The position numbers and the translations under genes are program-made. From assembly GCA_963823565.1 (NCBI GenBank), contig CAWGLR010000001.1, positions 1,178,001 to 1,242,000 on the forward strand: a DNA stretch of 64,000 nt. Reading direction: 5' to 3'. Below the pieces are notes generated by a model. The model saw nothing but the letters and a program-made list of their open reading frames with translations, searched no databases and was not told where the DNA came from. The stretch comes from RHKX01 sp963823565. Lineage in GTDB: Bacteria > Actinomycetota > Thermoleophilia > Solirubrobacterales > 70-9. Below are positions 46,460 through 55,474 of this stretch, in pieces (position 1 is the first letter of the stretch; every line of letters starts with the position of its first letter).

Positions 46460-46953
46460 TGAGCGACGAGACCGAAGCGCCCGAGGAGGTCCCCGCCGAC
46501 CCCGCGGAGCGAGTCAAGGCGATGATCGACCGCATGCTCGACGAGCTCGACCTCGACGCCGACGCCGAGGTGACCGAGAGCGACGAGGAGATCCTCGCGA
46601 CGATCGACGGCGCCGACGAGCTCGGCATCCTGATCGGCCGCCGCGGCCAGACGCTCGACGCCCTCCAGCTGCTCTGCTACCGCGCCGCCTCGATGGCCTC
46701 CAGCGAGCGCAAGCGGGTCACCGTCGACGCCGCCGGCTACCGCGAGCGCCGGCGCGAGATCCTCGAGGAGGAGGCCGAGATCGCCGCCCAGCGCGCCGCG
46801 CGCAACGGCGAGGCGGTCCGCCTGGAGCCGATGTCCGCGAGCGAGCGGCGCATGGTCCACGAGGTCCTCAAGGGCCGCACCGACGTCGAGACCTACAGCG
46901 AGGGCGACGAGCCCGAGCGCCGGATCGTCGTCACGCCGCTGGTCGACGACTGA
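46459..46953 (+). CDS. khpB: RNA-binding KH-R3H protein (KhpB/Jag)
   Basis: 164 residues. Acidic start, KH-like domain with GILIGRRGQTLDALQLLCYRA (GXXG loop GRRG) and R3H domain ARNGEAVRLEPMSASERRMVHEVLKG. It lacks the N-terminal Jag_N domain, as in other actinobacteria. RNA chaperone linked to cell-size control in Gram-positives. Position after yidC is conserved. Confidence 0.92.
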   Translation: MSDETEAPEEVPADPAERVKAMIDRMLDELDLDADAEVTESDEEILATIDGADELGILIGRRGQTLDALQLLCYRAASMASSERKRVTVDAAGYRERRREILEEEAEIAAQRAARNGEAVRLEPMSASERRMVHEVLKGRTDVETYSEGDEPERRIVVTPLVDD

Positions 46954-46973
46954 GCTGCGGGGCGGGCCTGCCC

Positions 46974-47666
46974 GTGCCCCCCGGCCCGAGGCCGCCCGAG
47001 CCGCCGCCCGAAGCGCGTGCCGCGCTCGAGCTCGTGCTCGAGCTGCTCGCCGCCGACCGCGCCTCCCTGAGTTCGGTCCGCTCCCCCGCGGAGGCGTGGA
47101 GCGTCCACGTCGCCGACAGCCTCACCGGCCTCGAGGTCGCCGGCCTCGCCGGCGCGCGGGCGATCTGCGACGTCGGCTCCGGGGCGGGATTCCCCGGGCT
47201 CGTGCTGGCGGCGATGCTTCCGGGGGCTCGGGTCGACCTGGTCGAGTCGGTCGGCCGCAAGTCCGAGTTCATCGCCCGGGCGGCGAACGAGGCGGGCATC
47301 GGCAACGCCCGCGCGGTCAACGCCCGCGCCGAGGACTGGGCCGCCGGCGAGGGTCGCGAGGCCTACGACGCGGTCACCGCCCGCGCGGTCGGCAGGCTCA
47401 GCACCCTGGCCGAGCTCGCCTCGCCCCTGCTCCGGCCAGGCGCCGTCCTCGTCGCCTGGAAGGGCCGCCGCGACGAGGGCGAGGAGGCCGAGCTCGAGCG
47501 CGCGGCGGCGGAGCTCGCGATGGAGCCGGTCGAGGTGCGCTGGGTCGGGCCCTACGCCGGCAGCCGCAACCGGCACCTGCACGTGATCCGCAAGGCGGGG
47601 GAGACGCCGCCGGGCCTGCCGCGGCGCCCGGGCATGGCGAAGAAGCGCCCGCGCGGCGCCGCCTGA
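46974..47666 (+). CDS. rsmG: 16S rRNA (guanine-N7) methyltransferase RsmG
   Basis: 230 residues from GTG 46974. SAM-binding motif AICDVGSGAGFPGLVLAAMLPGARVDLVES, then SEFIARAANEAGI and YDAVTARAVGRLSTLAELASPLL. Methylates G527 of 16S rRNA; loss gives low-level streptomycin resistance in relatives. Basic tail GMAKKRPRGAA. 20 bases after khpB. Confidence 0.93.
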   Translation: MPPGPRPPEPPPEARAALELVLELLAADRASLSSVRSPAEAWSVHVADSLTGLEVAGLAGARAICDVGSGAGFPGLVLAAMLPGARVDLVESVGRKSEFIARAANEAGIGNARAVNARAEDWAAGEGREAYDAVTARAVGRLSTLAELASPLLRPGAVLVAWKGRRDEGEEAELERAAAELAMEPVEVRWVGPYAGSRNRHLHVIRKAGETPPGLPRRPGMAKKRPRGAA

Positions 47667-47819
47667 GGTCGCGTCCCGGGCGTGGATTCGTCCTCCGCGC
47701 GCACGCTGACGGCTACGACTTCGTCACAGAGCCGTGAATTCCTGCACGACGAGGCCCATTCGGGCGAGGGCGTGATCTAGAGTCGGCGCCCGCCGCCCGT
47801 CCGGGCCGCGCAACCAGCC
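47667..47819. other. rsmG-parA intergenic region
   Basis: 153 bases with no gene. It includes a less GC-rich part (47700-47785) ending TGATCTAGAGTCGG, the best promoter-like sequence for parAB. No parS site here. Confidence 0.35.
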
Positions 47820-48578
47820 ATGGGACTCGTCTACGCGATCGCGAACCAGAAGGGCGGGGTGGGGAAGACCACCACCGCCGTGAACCTCGGCGCCTGCATA
47901 GCGGATTCTGGAAAGCAGACTCTGGTCGTGGATCTCGACCCTCAGTGCAACGCGACGGTGACGCTCGGGCTCGACCGCGAGACGCACCCGTCCTCCTACG
48001 ACACGCTCTGCGGCGAGGGCACGGTCGCCGAGGCGGCCCGCCCGGCGGGTCCGGACAACCTCTGGCTCGTCCCGGCCAATCGCGACCTCGCCGGCGCCGC
48101 GGTCGAGCTGCCGACGCTCGAGCGCTCGGAGTTCCGCCTGCGCGAGCGGCTCGGCCCCCTCCGCGAGCGCTTCGCCGCGACCTTCCTCGACTGCCCGCCG
48201 TCGCTCGACCCGGTGACGGTCAACGCGCTGGTCGCCGCCGACCGCGCGATCGTGCCGGTGCAGGCCGAGTACCTCGCGCTCGAGGGGCTCGTACAGTTCC
48301 TCGACACGCTTCAGTCCGTGCGCCGCCGGCTCAACCCGTCGCTCGTTCTGACCGGCATCCTGATCACCATGGCCGATGAGAGAACGAGGTTGTCCCAGGA
48401 CGTGGAGCACGAGCTGAGAGAGCATTTCGACGAGCTCGTGCTTGACACGGTCGTCCCGCGCAGCGTCCGCCTCGCCGAGGCCCCGAGCTTCGCGCTGCCG
48501 GTGATCGCCCACGCTCCCGCCTCGCGCGGCGCGACCGCCTACCGCGCGCTCGCCGAGGAGATCCTCGCTCGTGGCTAG
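47820..48578 (+). CDS. parA: Chromosome partitioning ATPase ParA (Soj)
   Basis: 252 residues. Deviant Walker A IANQKGGVGKTTTAVNLGA, Walker A' VVDLDPQCNATVTLG and FLDCPPSLDPVTVNAL. No N-terminal DNA-binding extension, so it is the chromosomal Soj type. Forms ATP-dependent gradients that pull ParB-parS complexes. Overlaps parB by eight bases. Confidence 0.95.
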   Translation: MGLVYAIANQKGGVGKTTTAVNLGACIADSGKQTLVVDLDPQCNATVTLGLDRETHPSSYDTLCGEGTVAEAARPAGPDNLWLVPANRDLAGAAVELPTLERSEFRLRERLGPLRERFAATFLDCPPSLDPVTVNALVAADRAIVPVQAEYLALEGLVQFLDTLQSVRRRLNPSLVLTGILITMADERTRLSQDVEHELREHFDELVLDTVVPRSVRLAEAPSFALPVIAHAPASRGATAYRALAEEILARG

Positions 48579-49428
48579 GCGCCCGGGCATGGGCCGCGGC
48601 CTCGCGGCGATCCTGCCCGAGAACGAGGAGGTGGGAGAGCCCGCCTACCGCGACGTCCCGGTCGAGCTGATCAAGCCGAACCCGGGCCAGCCCCGCAAGC
48701 GCTTCGACGCCGACGCGATCGGGCGGCTCGCCTCGACGATGACCGAGGCCGGGGTCGTCCAGCCGCTGCTGCTGCGGCCGCTGCCCGACGGCCGCTACGA
48801 GCTGATCGCCGGCGAGCGCCGCTGGCGCGCCGCCCAGCAGGCCGGCCTCGAGACGGTGCCGGCGATCCTCCGCAGCGACGACGACCTCCAGCGCCTCCAG
48901 ATCGCGCTGATCGAGAACATGGCGCGGGAGAACCTGAACCCCGTCGAGGAGGCGCGCGGATGCGCGGCGCTGGTCGAGGAGCTCGGGGTCAGCAAGGAGG
49001 AGGTCGCCTCGCGGCTCGGCCGCAGCCGCTCCGCCGTCTCGAACCTGATCCGCATCCTCGAGCTGCCCGACAAGGTCCTGGCGATGCTCGAGGAGGGCGA
49101 GCTCAGCGAGGGCCACGGCCGGGCGCTGCTCGCGGTCAAGGGCCAGGAGCAGCGGCTCAAGCTCGCCCGCCGGGCGGTGAAGGACGGCTGGTCGGTGCGC
49201 GAGACCGAGCGCAAGGTCAAGGGGGAGGGGGGAGGCTCGCCGGCGCGCAAGCCGCGCGAGGTCCACCCCGACGAGGAGGCGGCGATCGGCCGCGCCGAGG
49301 ACGCCTTCGAGCGCGCGCTCGGCCACGAGGTCCGGGTCAGTGCCGGCGCCAAGGGCCTGACCGTGCGAATCAGCTTCGAGGACCTCGACGAGCTCCTCGC
49401 GCTGGCCGACTCGCTCGAGCGCTCCTGA
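48571..49428 (+). CDS. parB: Chromosome partitioning protein ParB (Spo0J)
   Basis: 285 residues from GTG 48571. CTPase N-domain with the box RYELIAGERRWRAAQQAGL and ENMARENLNPVEEARGC, then the helix-turn-helix KEEVASRLGRSRSAVSNLIRILELPDKV that reads parS, and a C-terminal dimer domain (VRISFEDLDELLALADSLE). Binds the two parS sites in yidD. Confidence 0.95.
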   Translation: MARRPGMGRGLAAILPENEEVGEPAYRDVPVELIKPNPGQPRKRFDADAIGRLASTMTEAGVVQPLLLRPLPDGRYELIAGERRWRAAQQAGLETVPAILRSDDDLQRLQIALIENMARENLNPVEEARGCAALVEELGVSKEEVASRLGRSRSAVSNLIRILELPDKVLAMLEEGELSEGHGRALLAVKGQEQRLKLARRAVKDGWSVRETERKVKGEGGGSPARKPREVHPDEEAAIGRAEDAFERALGHEVRVSAGAKGLTVRISFEDLDELLALADSLERS

Positions 49429-49468
49429 GTGGCCCCGGGACCGTGAAAGCAGCCCGGCGGCCGCTCAC

Positions 49469-49474
49469 TACAAT
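49469..49474 (+). promoter_or_regulatory. tRNA-Ile -10 element
   Basis: TACAAT ends 11 bases before the tRNA 5' end, giving a start site at or just before it. A GTGAAA about 20 bases further up is a weak -35 candidate. Confidence 0.5.
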
Positions 49475-49485
49475 CACGCTCTCCC

Positions 49486-49559
<74 letters not shown>

Positions 49560-49560
49560 T

Positions 49561-50079
49561 GTGCAAAGGATGCAGATCTACGGGGTCTCCTTCGACATGG
49601 TCGGCAAGCAGCCGATCGTCTTGCTGAAGACCTCCGACGGGAATCGGTTCCTGCCGATCTGGATCGGGCATCCGGAGGCGGCTGCGATCCTCATGCGCCT
49701 CCAGGGCGCGAGCACCCCGCGGCCGATGACCCACGACCTGCTCTCCGACATGCTCGAGCAGCTCGACGCGACCTGCGAGCGAGTCTCCGTCACCGAGCTC
49801 CGCGACAACACCTTCTACGCGACGATCACGCTCTCGATCAACGGCTCCGAGGTCGAGATCGACTCCCGCCCTTCCGACGCGCTCGCGCTCGCCGTCCGCA
49901 CCGAGTGCCCGATCTTCGCCGCCGAGGAGGTCATCGAGGAGTCCTCGATCGAGTTCGAGCACGAGGTCGAGGACCAGGAGGAGGTCGTCGAGAAGTTCAA
50001 GGACTTTCTCGACGAGGTCTCCCCCGAGGACTTCGCCGGCGGCTCCGACGAGCCGCAGTCCGACGAGCCGACGCCCTAG
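49561..50079 (+). CDS. Bifunctional nuclease family protein (DUF151/BFN)
   Basis: 172 residues. BFN domain: MQIYGVSFDMVGKQPIVLLKTSDGNRFLPIWIGHPEAAAILMRLQG … PMTHDLLSDMLEQL … SEVEIDSRPSDALALAVRTECPIFAAEEV. Acidic C-terminus (EVEDQEEVVEKF, SDEPQSDEP). The start is GTG 49561 or ATG 49570; both lie within 11 bases of the mature tRNA 3' end, so there is almost no leader and mRNA would be freed by tRNA 3' processing. Cellular role in actinobacteria is unclear; members have DNase/RNase activity in plants. Confidence 0.88.
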   Translation: MQRMQIYGVSFDMVGKQPIVLLKTSDGNRFLPIWIGHPEAAAILMRLQGASTPRPMTHDLLSDMLEQLDATCERVSVTELRDNTFYATITLSINGSEVEIDSRPSDALALAVRTECPIFAAEEVIEESSIEFEHEVEDQEEVVEKFKDFLDEVSPEDFAGGSDEPQSDEPTP

Positions 50080-50181
50080 CAACCCGCAGCCCGCCCAGGC
50101 AGCTTCGTCCCCTCGACGTCGTCTCCGCCCACGAGCGCGGCGAGATGCGGCACGAGTGGCTCGACCGGGACCCGGCCGCAC

Positions 50182-50757
50182 CTAGCCGGCCTCCTCCGCG
50201 ATCGCCTTGCGGATCAGCAGTCGCGCCATCGTCGCCGGCGGCATGTCACGATCGATCGCCAAAGCCTTGAGCGCGAGGAAGTCCGGCTCGCTCAGCTTCA
50301 CGTTCACCTGCCGGTAGGCGCGTCGCGCGACTCGTCCCATCCCCTCCGGCACCACACGACCGGGACTCTCCCGCGCCCGCTCCGCCAGCCGCTTCGCCCG
50401 CTCGACGTCCTTCCAGTCGCGGCGGTCGAGCGCGTTCCGCGCCTGCTCGACCGTCTTGAACGTCCCGGTCGCGACCATCCGCTGCCAGAAGTCGTTGGGG
50501 TCGGGCTTCGGAGGCGCGCCCGCCGGCGGCACGTCCGGCGCGCCCGCTGAAGGGGTGGGGGTGCTGTCCCCCTCTTCCCCGCCGGGTACTCCTGGGTACT
50601 CCGCCGCCCCTCCACCCGGCGACCCTCCGTTCGGCGTTCTTCCACCCGGCGATCCCATTTCGCCGCTGCCGAGTACCGAGGAGTACCCGGCGCCCGGAGG
50701 AACCCCCACGCCCTCCTCCGGGGGTCCTGAGTCGGTCATGTCGCCGCCGGTATCCAT
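50182..50757 (-). CDS. Proline/glycine-rich protein with C-terminal ribbon-helix-helix-like segment
   Basis: 191 residues. The first ~85 are low-complexity Gly/Pro/Ser/Glu (GSPGGRTPNGGSPGGGAAEY). Then a helical part (NDFWQRMVATGTFKTVEQARNALDRRDWKDVERAKRLAERA) and a C-terminal QVNVKLSEPDFLALKALAIDRDMPPATMARLLIRKAI, which looks like a ribbon-helix-helix DNA-binding unit. Possible regulator; no neighbour shares its direction closely. A start at the in-frame ATG 50739 is also possible. Confidence 0.55.
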   Translation of the reverse strand: MDTGGDMTDSGPPEEGVGVPPGAGYSSVLGSGEMGSPGGRTPNGGSPGGGAAEYPGVPGGEEGDSTPTPSAGAPDVPPAGAPPKPDPNDFWQRMVATGTFKTVEQARNALDRRDWKDVERAKRLAERARESPGRVVPEGMGRVARRAYRQVNVKLSEPDFLALKALAIDRDMPPATMARLLIRKAIAEEAG

Positions 50758-50838
50758 CGCCCGAGGCTCCAGCCCCGGGCGATACGGGTCAAGCCCGAGA
50801 GGTGACGATTCGCGCGCGGCTCTGCGGCGACTTCGGCG

Positions 50839-51762
50839 CTAGCGACGCCGCGCCAGCTCGAGCGCCCGCCGCACGAACTCGGCGAAGGGCATCCCGGCGG
50901 CGTCGGCCGCCATCGGCAGCAGCGAGGTGTCGGTCAGGCCCGGGATCGAGTTGACCTCGAGCACCTCGGGGCCGGAGGCGCCGAGCATGATGTCGACGCG
51001 GGCGAAGCCGTCGCAGCCGAGGGCGTCCCAGGTGCGGACGGCGGCGTCGGTGACCGCGGCCGCGTCACCGTCGGGGAGGTCGGCGGGGCAGTCGTAGCGG
51101 GTGCGGCCGATCTCGTAGCGGGCGTCGTAGTTGAACTCGTCGCCGCGTTCGGGGACGGCCTCGACGATGGGGAGGGGCTCGCCGTCGATCAGCGAGACGG
51201 CGAGCTCGCGGCCGGCGACGTGGCGCTCGAGGAGGACGCGGTCGTCGTAGGAGAGGGCGGCGATGATCGCCTGGGGGACCGCCTCGGCGGTGGGCGCGAA
51301 CTTGACGCCGAGCGCCGAACCCTGGGAGGCGGGCTTGACGACCAGCGGCAGGCCGAGGCCGGCCTCGATCTCGCCGAGGGCGTCGGCGGCGCCGAGCTCG
51401 CGGAAGGCGGCGGCGCCGAAGGCGACCCAGTCGGGCGTCGGGATGCCGGCGGCGCGCATCCGGTGCTTGGACTGGACCTTGTCCATGCAGAGCACGCAGG
51501 CGGCGACGCCGGGCCCGGTGTAGGGGACGCCGAGCAGCTCGAGCAGCGACTGCACCGTCCCGTCCTCGCCGCCCGGTCCGTGGAGGGCGATGAAGGCGAC
51601 GTCGGGCTGCTCGGCCTTCAGCGTCGCGACGAGGGCCTCGTCGGCGTCGATCGGGATCGCCTCGTGCCCGAGCTCCCCGAGCGCGTCCTCGACGCGGGCG
51701 CCGGAGCTGAGCGAGACGACCCGCTCGAGGGAGCGGCCGCCCTTGAGGACGGCGACCCTCAC
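50839..51762 (-). CDS. D-alanine--D-alanine ligase paralogue
   Basis: 307 residues, ATP-grasp. N-domain RVAVLKGGRSLERVVSLSSG, LHGPGGEDGTVQSLLELLGVPYTGPGV, KPASQGSALGVKF and the metal end DIMLGASGPEVLEVNSIPGLTDTSL are all present, so it should be active. It differs from the operon Ddl at 19505-20470 and is coupled (GTGA) to an aminotransferase gene. It may be the general housekeeping Ddl, or form a depsipeptide or other dipeptide. Confidence 0.88.
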   Translation of the reverse strand: MRVAVLKGGRSLERVVSLSSGARVEDALGELGHEAIPIDADEALVATLKAEQPDVAFIALHGPGGEDGTVQSLLELLGVPYTGPGVAACVLCMDKVQSKHRMRAAGIPTPDWVAFGAAAFRELGAADALGEIEAGLGLPLVVKPASQGSALGVKFAPTAEAVPQAIIAALSYDDRVLLERHVAGRELAVSLIDGEPLPIVEAVPERGDEFNYDARYEIGRTRYDCPADLPDGDAAAVTDAAVRTWDALGCDGFARVDIMLGASGPEVLEVNSIPGLTDTSLLPMAADAAGMPFAEFVRRALELARRR

Positions 51763-53216
51763 CGCTCCGGTCGCCGGTGGAAGGGGAGAACCTCGCCGGA
51801 CGGAGCTTCCTCTGCATCTGCCGCTGCCGGGTCCTGCCCTGCGGCCGTCGCGTGTCCCGGCGCACCCGGACGCGAAGCGGAGGACTGCGCCGGCATGATC
51901 TTGTGCTCTCCGGTCATCGTCTCGTAGAGGTCGACCTGCTCGGAGATGACGCCACCGATCCGGCGGATGCCCTCGCGGATCTCATCCTCGGTCTGGGCCG
52001 AGAAGTTGAGGCGCATCGAGTCGGTGCCGCGGCCGTCGGCGAAGGCGCCCTCGCCGGGGACGAAGGCGACGTTCTCGCGCAGCGCCTTCGCCAGCAGGTC
52101 GGTCGTGTCGATGTAGTCGGGCATCGTCGCCCAGACGAAGAGGCCCCCGTCGGGGACCGTCCAGGTCGCCTGGCGCGGGAAGTAGCGCTCGAGCGCCTCG
52201 ATCATCGCGTCGCGGCGGGAGGCGTAGATGCCGCAGAGCTCGGCGATGTACTCGCGCCAGCGGCCCTCGCCGAAGTACTCGTGGACGAAGTACTGGCTCA
52301 GCGTCGAGGTGCAGAGGTCGGCGGCCGCCTTGCCGAGGACGAGCTTCGCCATCACCGGCGGCGGCGCGCAGGTCCAGCCGATGCGGATGCCGGGGGAGAG
52401 GATCTTCGACATCGTCCCGACGTAGAGGACGTAGTCACCGCCGTCGAGCGAGTAGAGCGGGATCGGCTGCTCGCCGCCGAAGCGCAGCAGGCCGTAGGGG
52501 TTGTCCTCGATGACGAGGATCTCGCGCTCGCGCGCGATCTCGACTAGCCGCTGCCGGCGCTCGAGCGACATCGTCACGCCGCCGGGGTTCTGGAAGGTCG
52601 GCACCGAGTAGATGAACTTCGGCCGCCGGCCCTCGCGGTCGAGCTCGTCGAGCAGCGCCTCGAGCTCGTCGATCCGCATCCCGTGCTCGTCCATCGCGAC
52701 CTGGCGCGCGTCGGCCTCGTAGGAGAGGAAGGTGGGCACGGCGCCGGGGTAGGTCGGCCCCTCGGCGATGACGACGTCGCCGGGATCGAGCAGCGTCTTG
52801 CAGATCAGGTCGATCGACTGCTGGCCGCCGGTGGTGACGAGGATGTCGTCGGGGTCGGGATCCATCCCCTCGGCGGCCATCACCTCGCCGATCACCGCCC
52901 GCGTCTGCTCGAAGCCCTCGGTCGGCCCGTACTGGAGCGCCTTCGCCGACGACTCTTGCGCGATCCGCGTCATCTGCGCCGCGAACGACTCCGGCGGGAA
53001 CGTCGAGGTGTCGGGGAGGCCGCCGGCGAGCGAGATCACCTCGGGCCGCGCGGTGATCGCCATCAGGTCGCGCATCGCCGACTTCCGCATCCGCTGGGTC
53101 CGCTTCGCGAACAGGCGCGAGTAGCGCGCGATGTCGCGGTTGCGCGCGTGGGAGCGGCGATGGGAGCCGGAGGAGGCGGGCGCCTCCTCGTGGGAGTCGC
53201 GCGGGGCGGAGTCCAC
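51759..53216 (-). CDS. PLP-dependent aminotransferase, class I/II
   Basis: 485 residues. Fold-type I aminotransferase of the 2-aminoadipate/LysN or MocR-like C-terminal kind: SLAGGLPDTSTFPPESF, LQYGPTEGFEQTRAVIGEV, TTGGQQSIDLICKTLLDPGD, IEDNPYGLLRF, PLP Lys in YVGTMSKILSPGIRIGW, and the Arg in SMRLNFS. There is no GntR domain in front. ~45 residues at the N-terminus and ~50 at the C-terminus (Ala/Pro-rich) are extra. Amino-group acceptor unknown. GTG 53216. Confidence 0.88.
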   Translation of the reverse strand: MDSAPRDSHEEAPASSGSHRRSHARNRDIARYSRLFAKRTQRMRKSAMRDLMAITARPEVISLAGGLPDTSTFPPESFAAQMTRIAQESSAKALQYGPTEGFEQTRAVIGEVMAAEGMDPDPDDILVTTGGQQSIDLICKTLLDPGDVVIAEGPTYPGAVPTFLSYEADARQVAMDEHGMRIDELEALLDELDREGRRPKFIYSVPTFQNPGGVTMSLERRQRLVEIAREREILVIEDNPYGLLRFGGEQPIPLYSLDGGDYVLYVGTMSKILSPGIRIGWTCAPPPVMAKLVLGKAAADLCTSTLSQYFVHEYFGEGRWREYIAELCGIYASRRDAMIEALERYFPRQATWTVPDGGLFVWATMPDYIDTTDLLAKALRENVAFVPGEGAFADGRGTDSMRLNFSAQTEDEIREGIRRIGGVISEQVDLYETMTGEHKIMPAQSSASRPGAPGHATAAGQDPAAADAEEAPSGEVLPFHRRPER

Positions 53217-53262
53217 GGGGCGAAGGGTACGGCGCCCGCGGTCGCGTTAGCCTGCCGCCCCA

Positions 53263-53886
53263 ATGGACTTCACGGCGATTTGCCAGGGGCTCGGCCTCGC
53301 GATCGCGATCGGCGTCGGCGGCGCCGTCGCTGCGCTCTTCATCTCGGTGATGGCGAGCCTCGAGGCGGGCATCGATCTCGACGGCACCGACTACTCGTTC
53401 GTGGACGCCACCTGGTACCTGGTGCTGCTGCTCGCCGTCGTCGTCCTGACCGTGCTCGCGCGCGGCCGCGAGGCGGCTCGGGTCCCGATCGTGATCGTCC
53501 TCGCCGCTGCCGGCGCGCTGGCGTTCGCGGCATCGCTCGCCGAAGAGGGCGACACCGCCTGGCCCGGGCTCGTCCTCGGTGCTGTGATCGCCGGGCTGAC
53601 TGCGCTCGTAGCGACCGACGTCCTCGACGGCGCCCTTCGCCGCGCCCGCGCCGTCGGCGCCAAGCGCGGCGGGGTCGGCCGCGACGTCGAGGGCGGTACT
53701 CCGCCCGAGGCCGACGCCGCGAACGTCCTCGTCATCGCCTTCGCCGCCGCCGGCGTGGTGATCGCGGTCATCGCCTTGTTCATCCCGCCGCTCTCGATCG
53801 TCGCCGCGATCGGCCTCGCGGTCATCGCGCTCGGCCGCCGCCGCAGGTCGGACGAGAAGTACGAGGGCCTGCGCGTTCTGCGCTGA
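53263..53886 (+). CDS. Polytopic membrane protein of unknown function
   Basis: 207 residues with about six hydrophobic segments (LGLAIAIGVGGAVAALFISVMA, WYLVLLLAVVVLTVLA, VPIVIVLAAAGALAFAASL, PGLVLGAVIAGLTALVATDVL, VLVIAFAAAGVVIAVIALFI, LSIVAAIGLAVIAL) and a basic loop and tail. No family recognised with certainty. Divergent from the aminotransferase with a 46-base gap. Confidence 0.7.
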   Translation: MDFTAICQGLGLAIAIGVGGAVAALFISVMASLEAGIDLDGTDYSFVDATWYLVLLLAVVVLTVLARGREAARVPIVIVLAAAGALAFAASLAEEGDTAWPGLVLGAVIAGLTALVATDVLDGALRRARAVGAKRGGVGRDVEGGTPPEADAANVLVIAFAAAGVVIAVIALFIPPLSIVAAIGLAVIALGRRRRSDEKYEGLRVLR

Positions 53887-53959
53887 TTCGCTCCCTCGCC
53901 TCGGCGTGACGGCGGCCGCACGCGACCCGGCGGCGCCGCTCTGACAACCTGCTGAGCCG

Positions 53960-55474
53960 ATGGCCGGCCAACGCAAGCTCGTCCTCGTCGTCGTCGACTC
54001 GCTGCGCAGCGACATGCTCCTGCGCACCGTCGAGGCCGGCGACGCGCCGACGTTCAAGAAGCTCCTCGACCGCGGCGAGCTCGTGCCCGATTGCGTCTCG
54101 AGCTTCCCGTCGGTGACGCCGGTCTGCACGTCGGAGATCACCACCGGCGTCCGCCCCGACCGCCACCTGATCCCGGGGATGAACTGGTACCACCGGGCCG
54201 AGAAGCGCTACGTCGAGTACGGCTCGTCGTTCGAGGCGACGCGGATGTTCGGCCTCTTCCGCTCGCTCTACGACACGGTCTACAACCTCAATATGGGGCA
54301 CCTCAGCCACGAGGAGCTGACCTGCTTCGAGCGCCTCGGCGACGCCGGCCTGCGGACCGCGTGCACGCCGTTCCTGATCTACCGCGGCCGCACCCGTCAC
54401 GAGGTCGGGCTCGAGGGCCTGCTCAAGGCGTTCGCCTCGGCGGCGAAGTTCCACCACGCGGTCTGGGGACCGGACGAGCTCTTCTACGGCGAGCTCTACT
54501 CCTCGCGCAAGGTCGACTGCCAGCCGACCCTCGCCCGACCCGCGACCCGCGACGCCTATTCCGCCTGCGTCGGCCGCGACCTGGTCGAGCACGACCTCTA
54601 CGACTTCATGCTCTTCTCGCTCCCCGACAACGACTACTTCTCCCACCGCGACGGCCCCGAGGAGACGCAGGAGTCGATCGCCCTCGCCGACGACGCGCTG
54701 ACCGAGCTCGTCGATGCCCACGGCGGCATCGACCCGTTCCTCGAGGACAACGCGGTGATCGTCGTCGCCGACCACGCCCAGAGCCACGTCACCGAGCCGC
54801 TCGACATCACCGCCGCGCTCGGCGAGCGCTGGGACGTGCTCCAGCCCAACGACGAGGTCGCCGAGGGGCACGAGATCGCGGTCGGGCCGAGCGGCCGCGC
54901 GGCGGCGATCTGGATGCTCGGCGACCCCGGCTCCCGCCGCGACAAGCGCGCCGCGGAGGTCCGCCGGCACTGCAACAGCGTGCTCGAGGACGAGGTCGAG
55001 CTGGTCCTCTGGCTCGCCGAGGGCGGGGAGGAGGCGGCGGTGCGCCGCGGCGACTGCGAGCTGCGCTTCGCGCCGGGAGGCGACGTCGCCGACCGCCGCG
55101 GGCGGAGCTGGTCGGTCGACGGCGACCTCGCCGCGCTCTGCGCCGACGTCCACGACGGGCGCTTCGTCTCCGCCGACTTCCCCGACGCCCTCGCTCGCGT
55201 CTGGTCGGCGCTGAAGAACCCGAACGCCGGCGACGTCCTGCTCAGCCTCGCCCCCGACTGGGAGTGCGTCGACTGGGGCGGCATCACCCACATCCCCGGC
55301 GGCAGCCACGGCGCCCTCCGCGCCGCCGACTCGCTGGGGACGCTGCTCACCGTCGGGCTCGACGGCGAGCGCCCCGAGCGTGAGCAGTGGGCGATCAGCG
55401 ACGTCGCCGAGCTCATCTACGGGCACTTCGGGATCGGCGATCGCGAGCCCGCCGCTCTACGATCGGCCCCGTGA
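53960..55474 (+). CDS. Alkaline-phosphatase-superfamily phosphodiesterase
   Basis: 504 residues, type I phosphodiesterase/nucleotide pyrophosphatase fold. Metal and nucleophile sites are visible: VLVVVDSLRSDML, CVSSFPSVTPVCTSEITTG (Thr/Ser nucleophile region), FSLPDNDYFSHRDGP, VIVVADHAQSHV and ITHIPGGSHGAL. No signal peptide, so cytosolic or exported by another way. It overlaps the next gene by GTGA, suggesting a shared role with the GtrA-like membrane protein. Substrate unknown. Confidence 0.85.
   Translation: MAGQRKLVLVVVDSLRSDMLLRTVEAGDAPTFKKLLDRGELVPDCVSSFPSVTPVCTSEITTGVRPDRHLIPGMNWYHRAEKRYVEYGSSFEATRMFGLFRSLYDTVYNLNMGHLSHEELTCFERLGDAGLRTACTPFLIYRGRTRHEVGLEGLLKAFASAAKFHHAVWGPDELFYGELYSSRKVDCQPTLARPATRDAYSACVGRDLVEHDLYDFMLFSLPDNDYFSHRDGPEETQESIALADDALTELVDAHGGIDPFLEDNAVIVVADHAQSHVTEPLDITAALGERWDVLQPNDEVAEGHEIAVGPSGRAAAIWMLGDPGSRRDKRAAEVRRHCNSVLEDEVELVLWLAEGGEEAAVRRGDCELRFAPGGDVADRRGRSWSVDGDLAALCADVHDGRFVSADFPDALARVWSALKNPNAGDVLLSLAPDWECVDWGGITHIPGGSHGALRAADSLGTLLTVGLDGERPEREQWAISDVAELIYGHFGIGDREPAALRSAP

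Noticed and set aside
50560..50720. Repeat region with recurring CCACCCGGCGA
   Set aside because: It encodes a Gly/Pro-rich disordered segment; the repetition follows from the codons and has no regular period.
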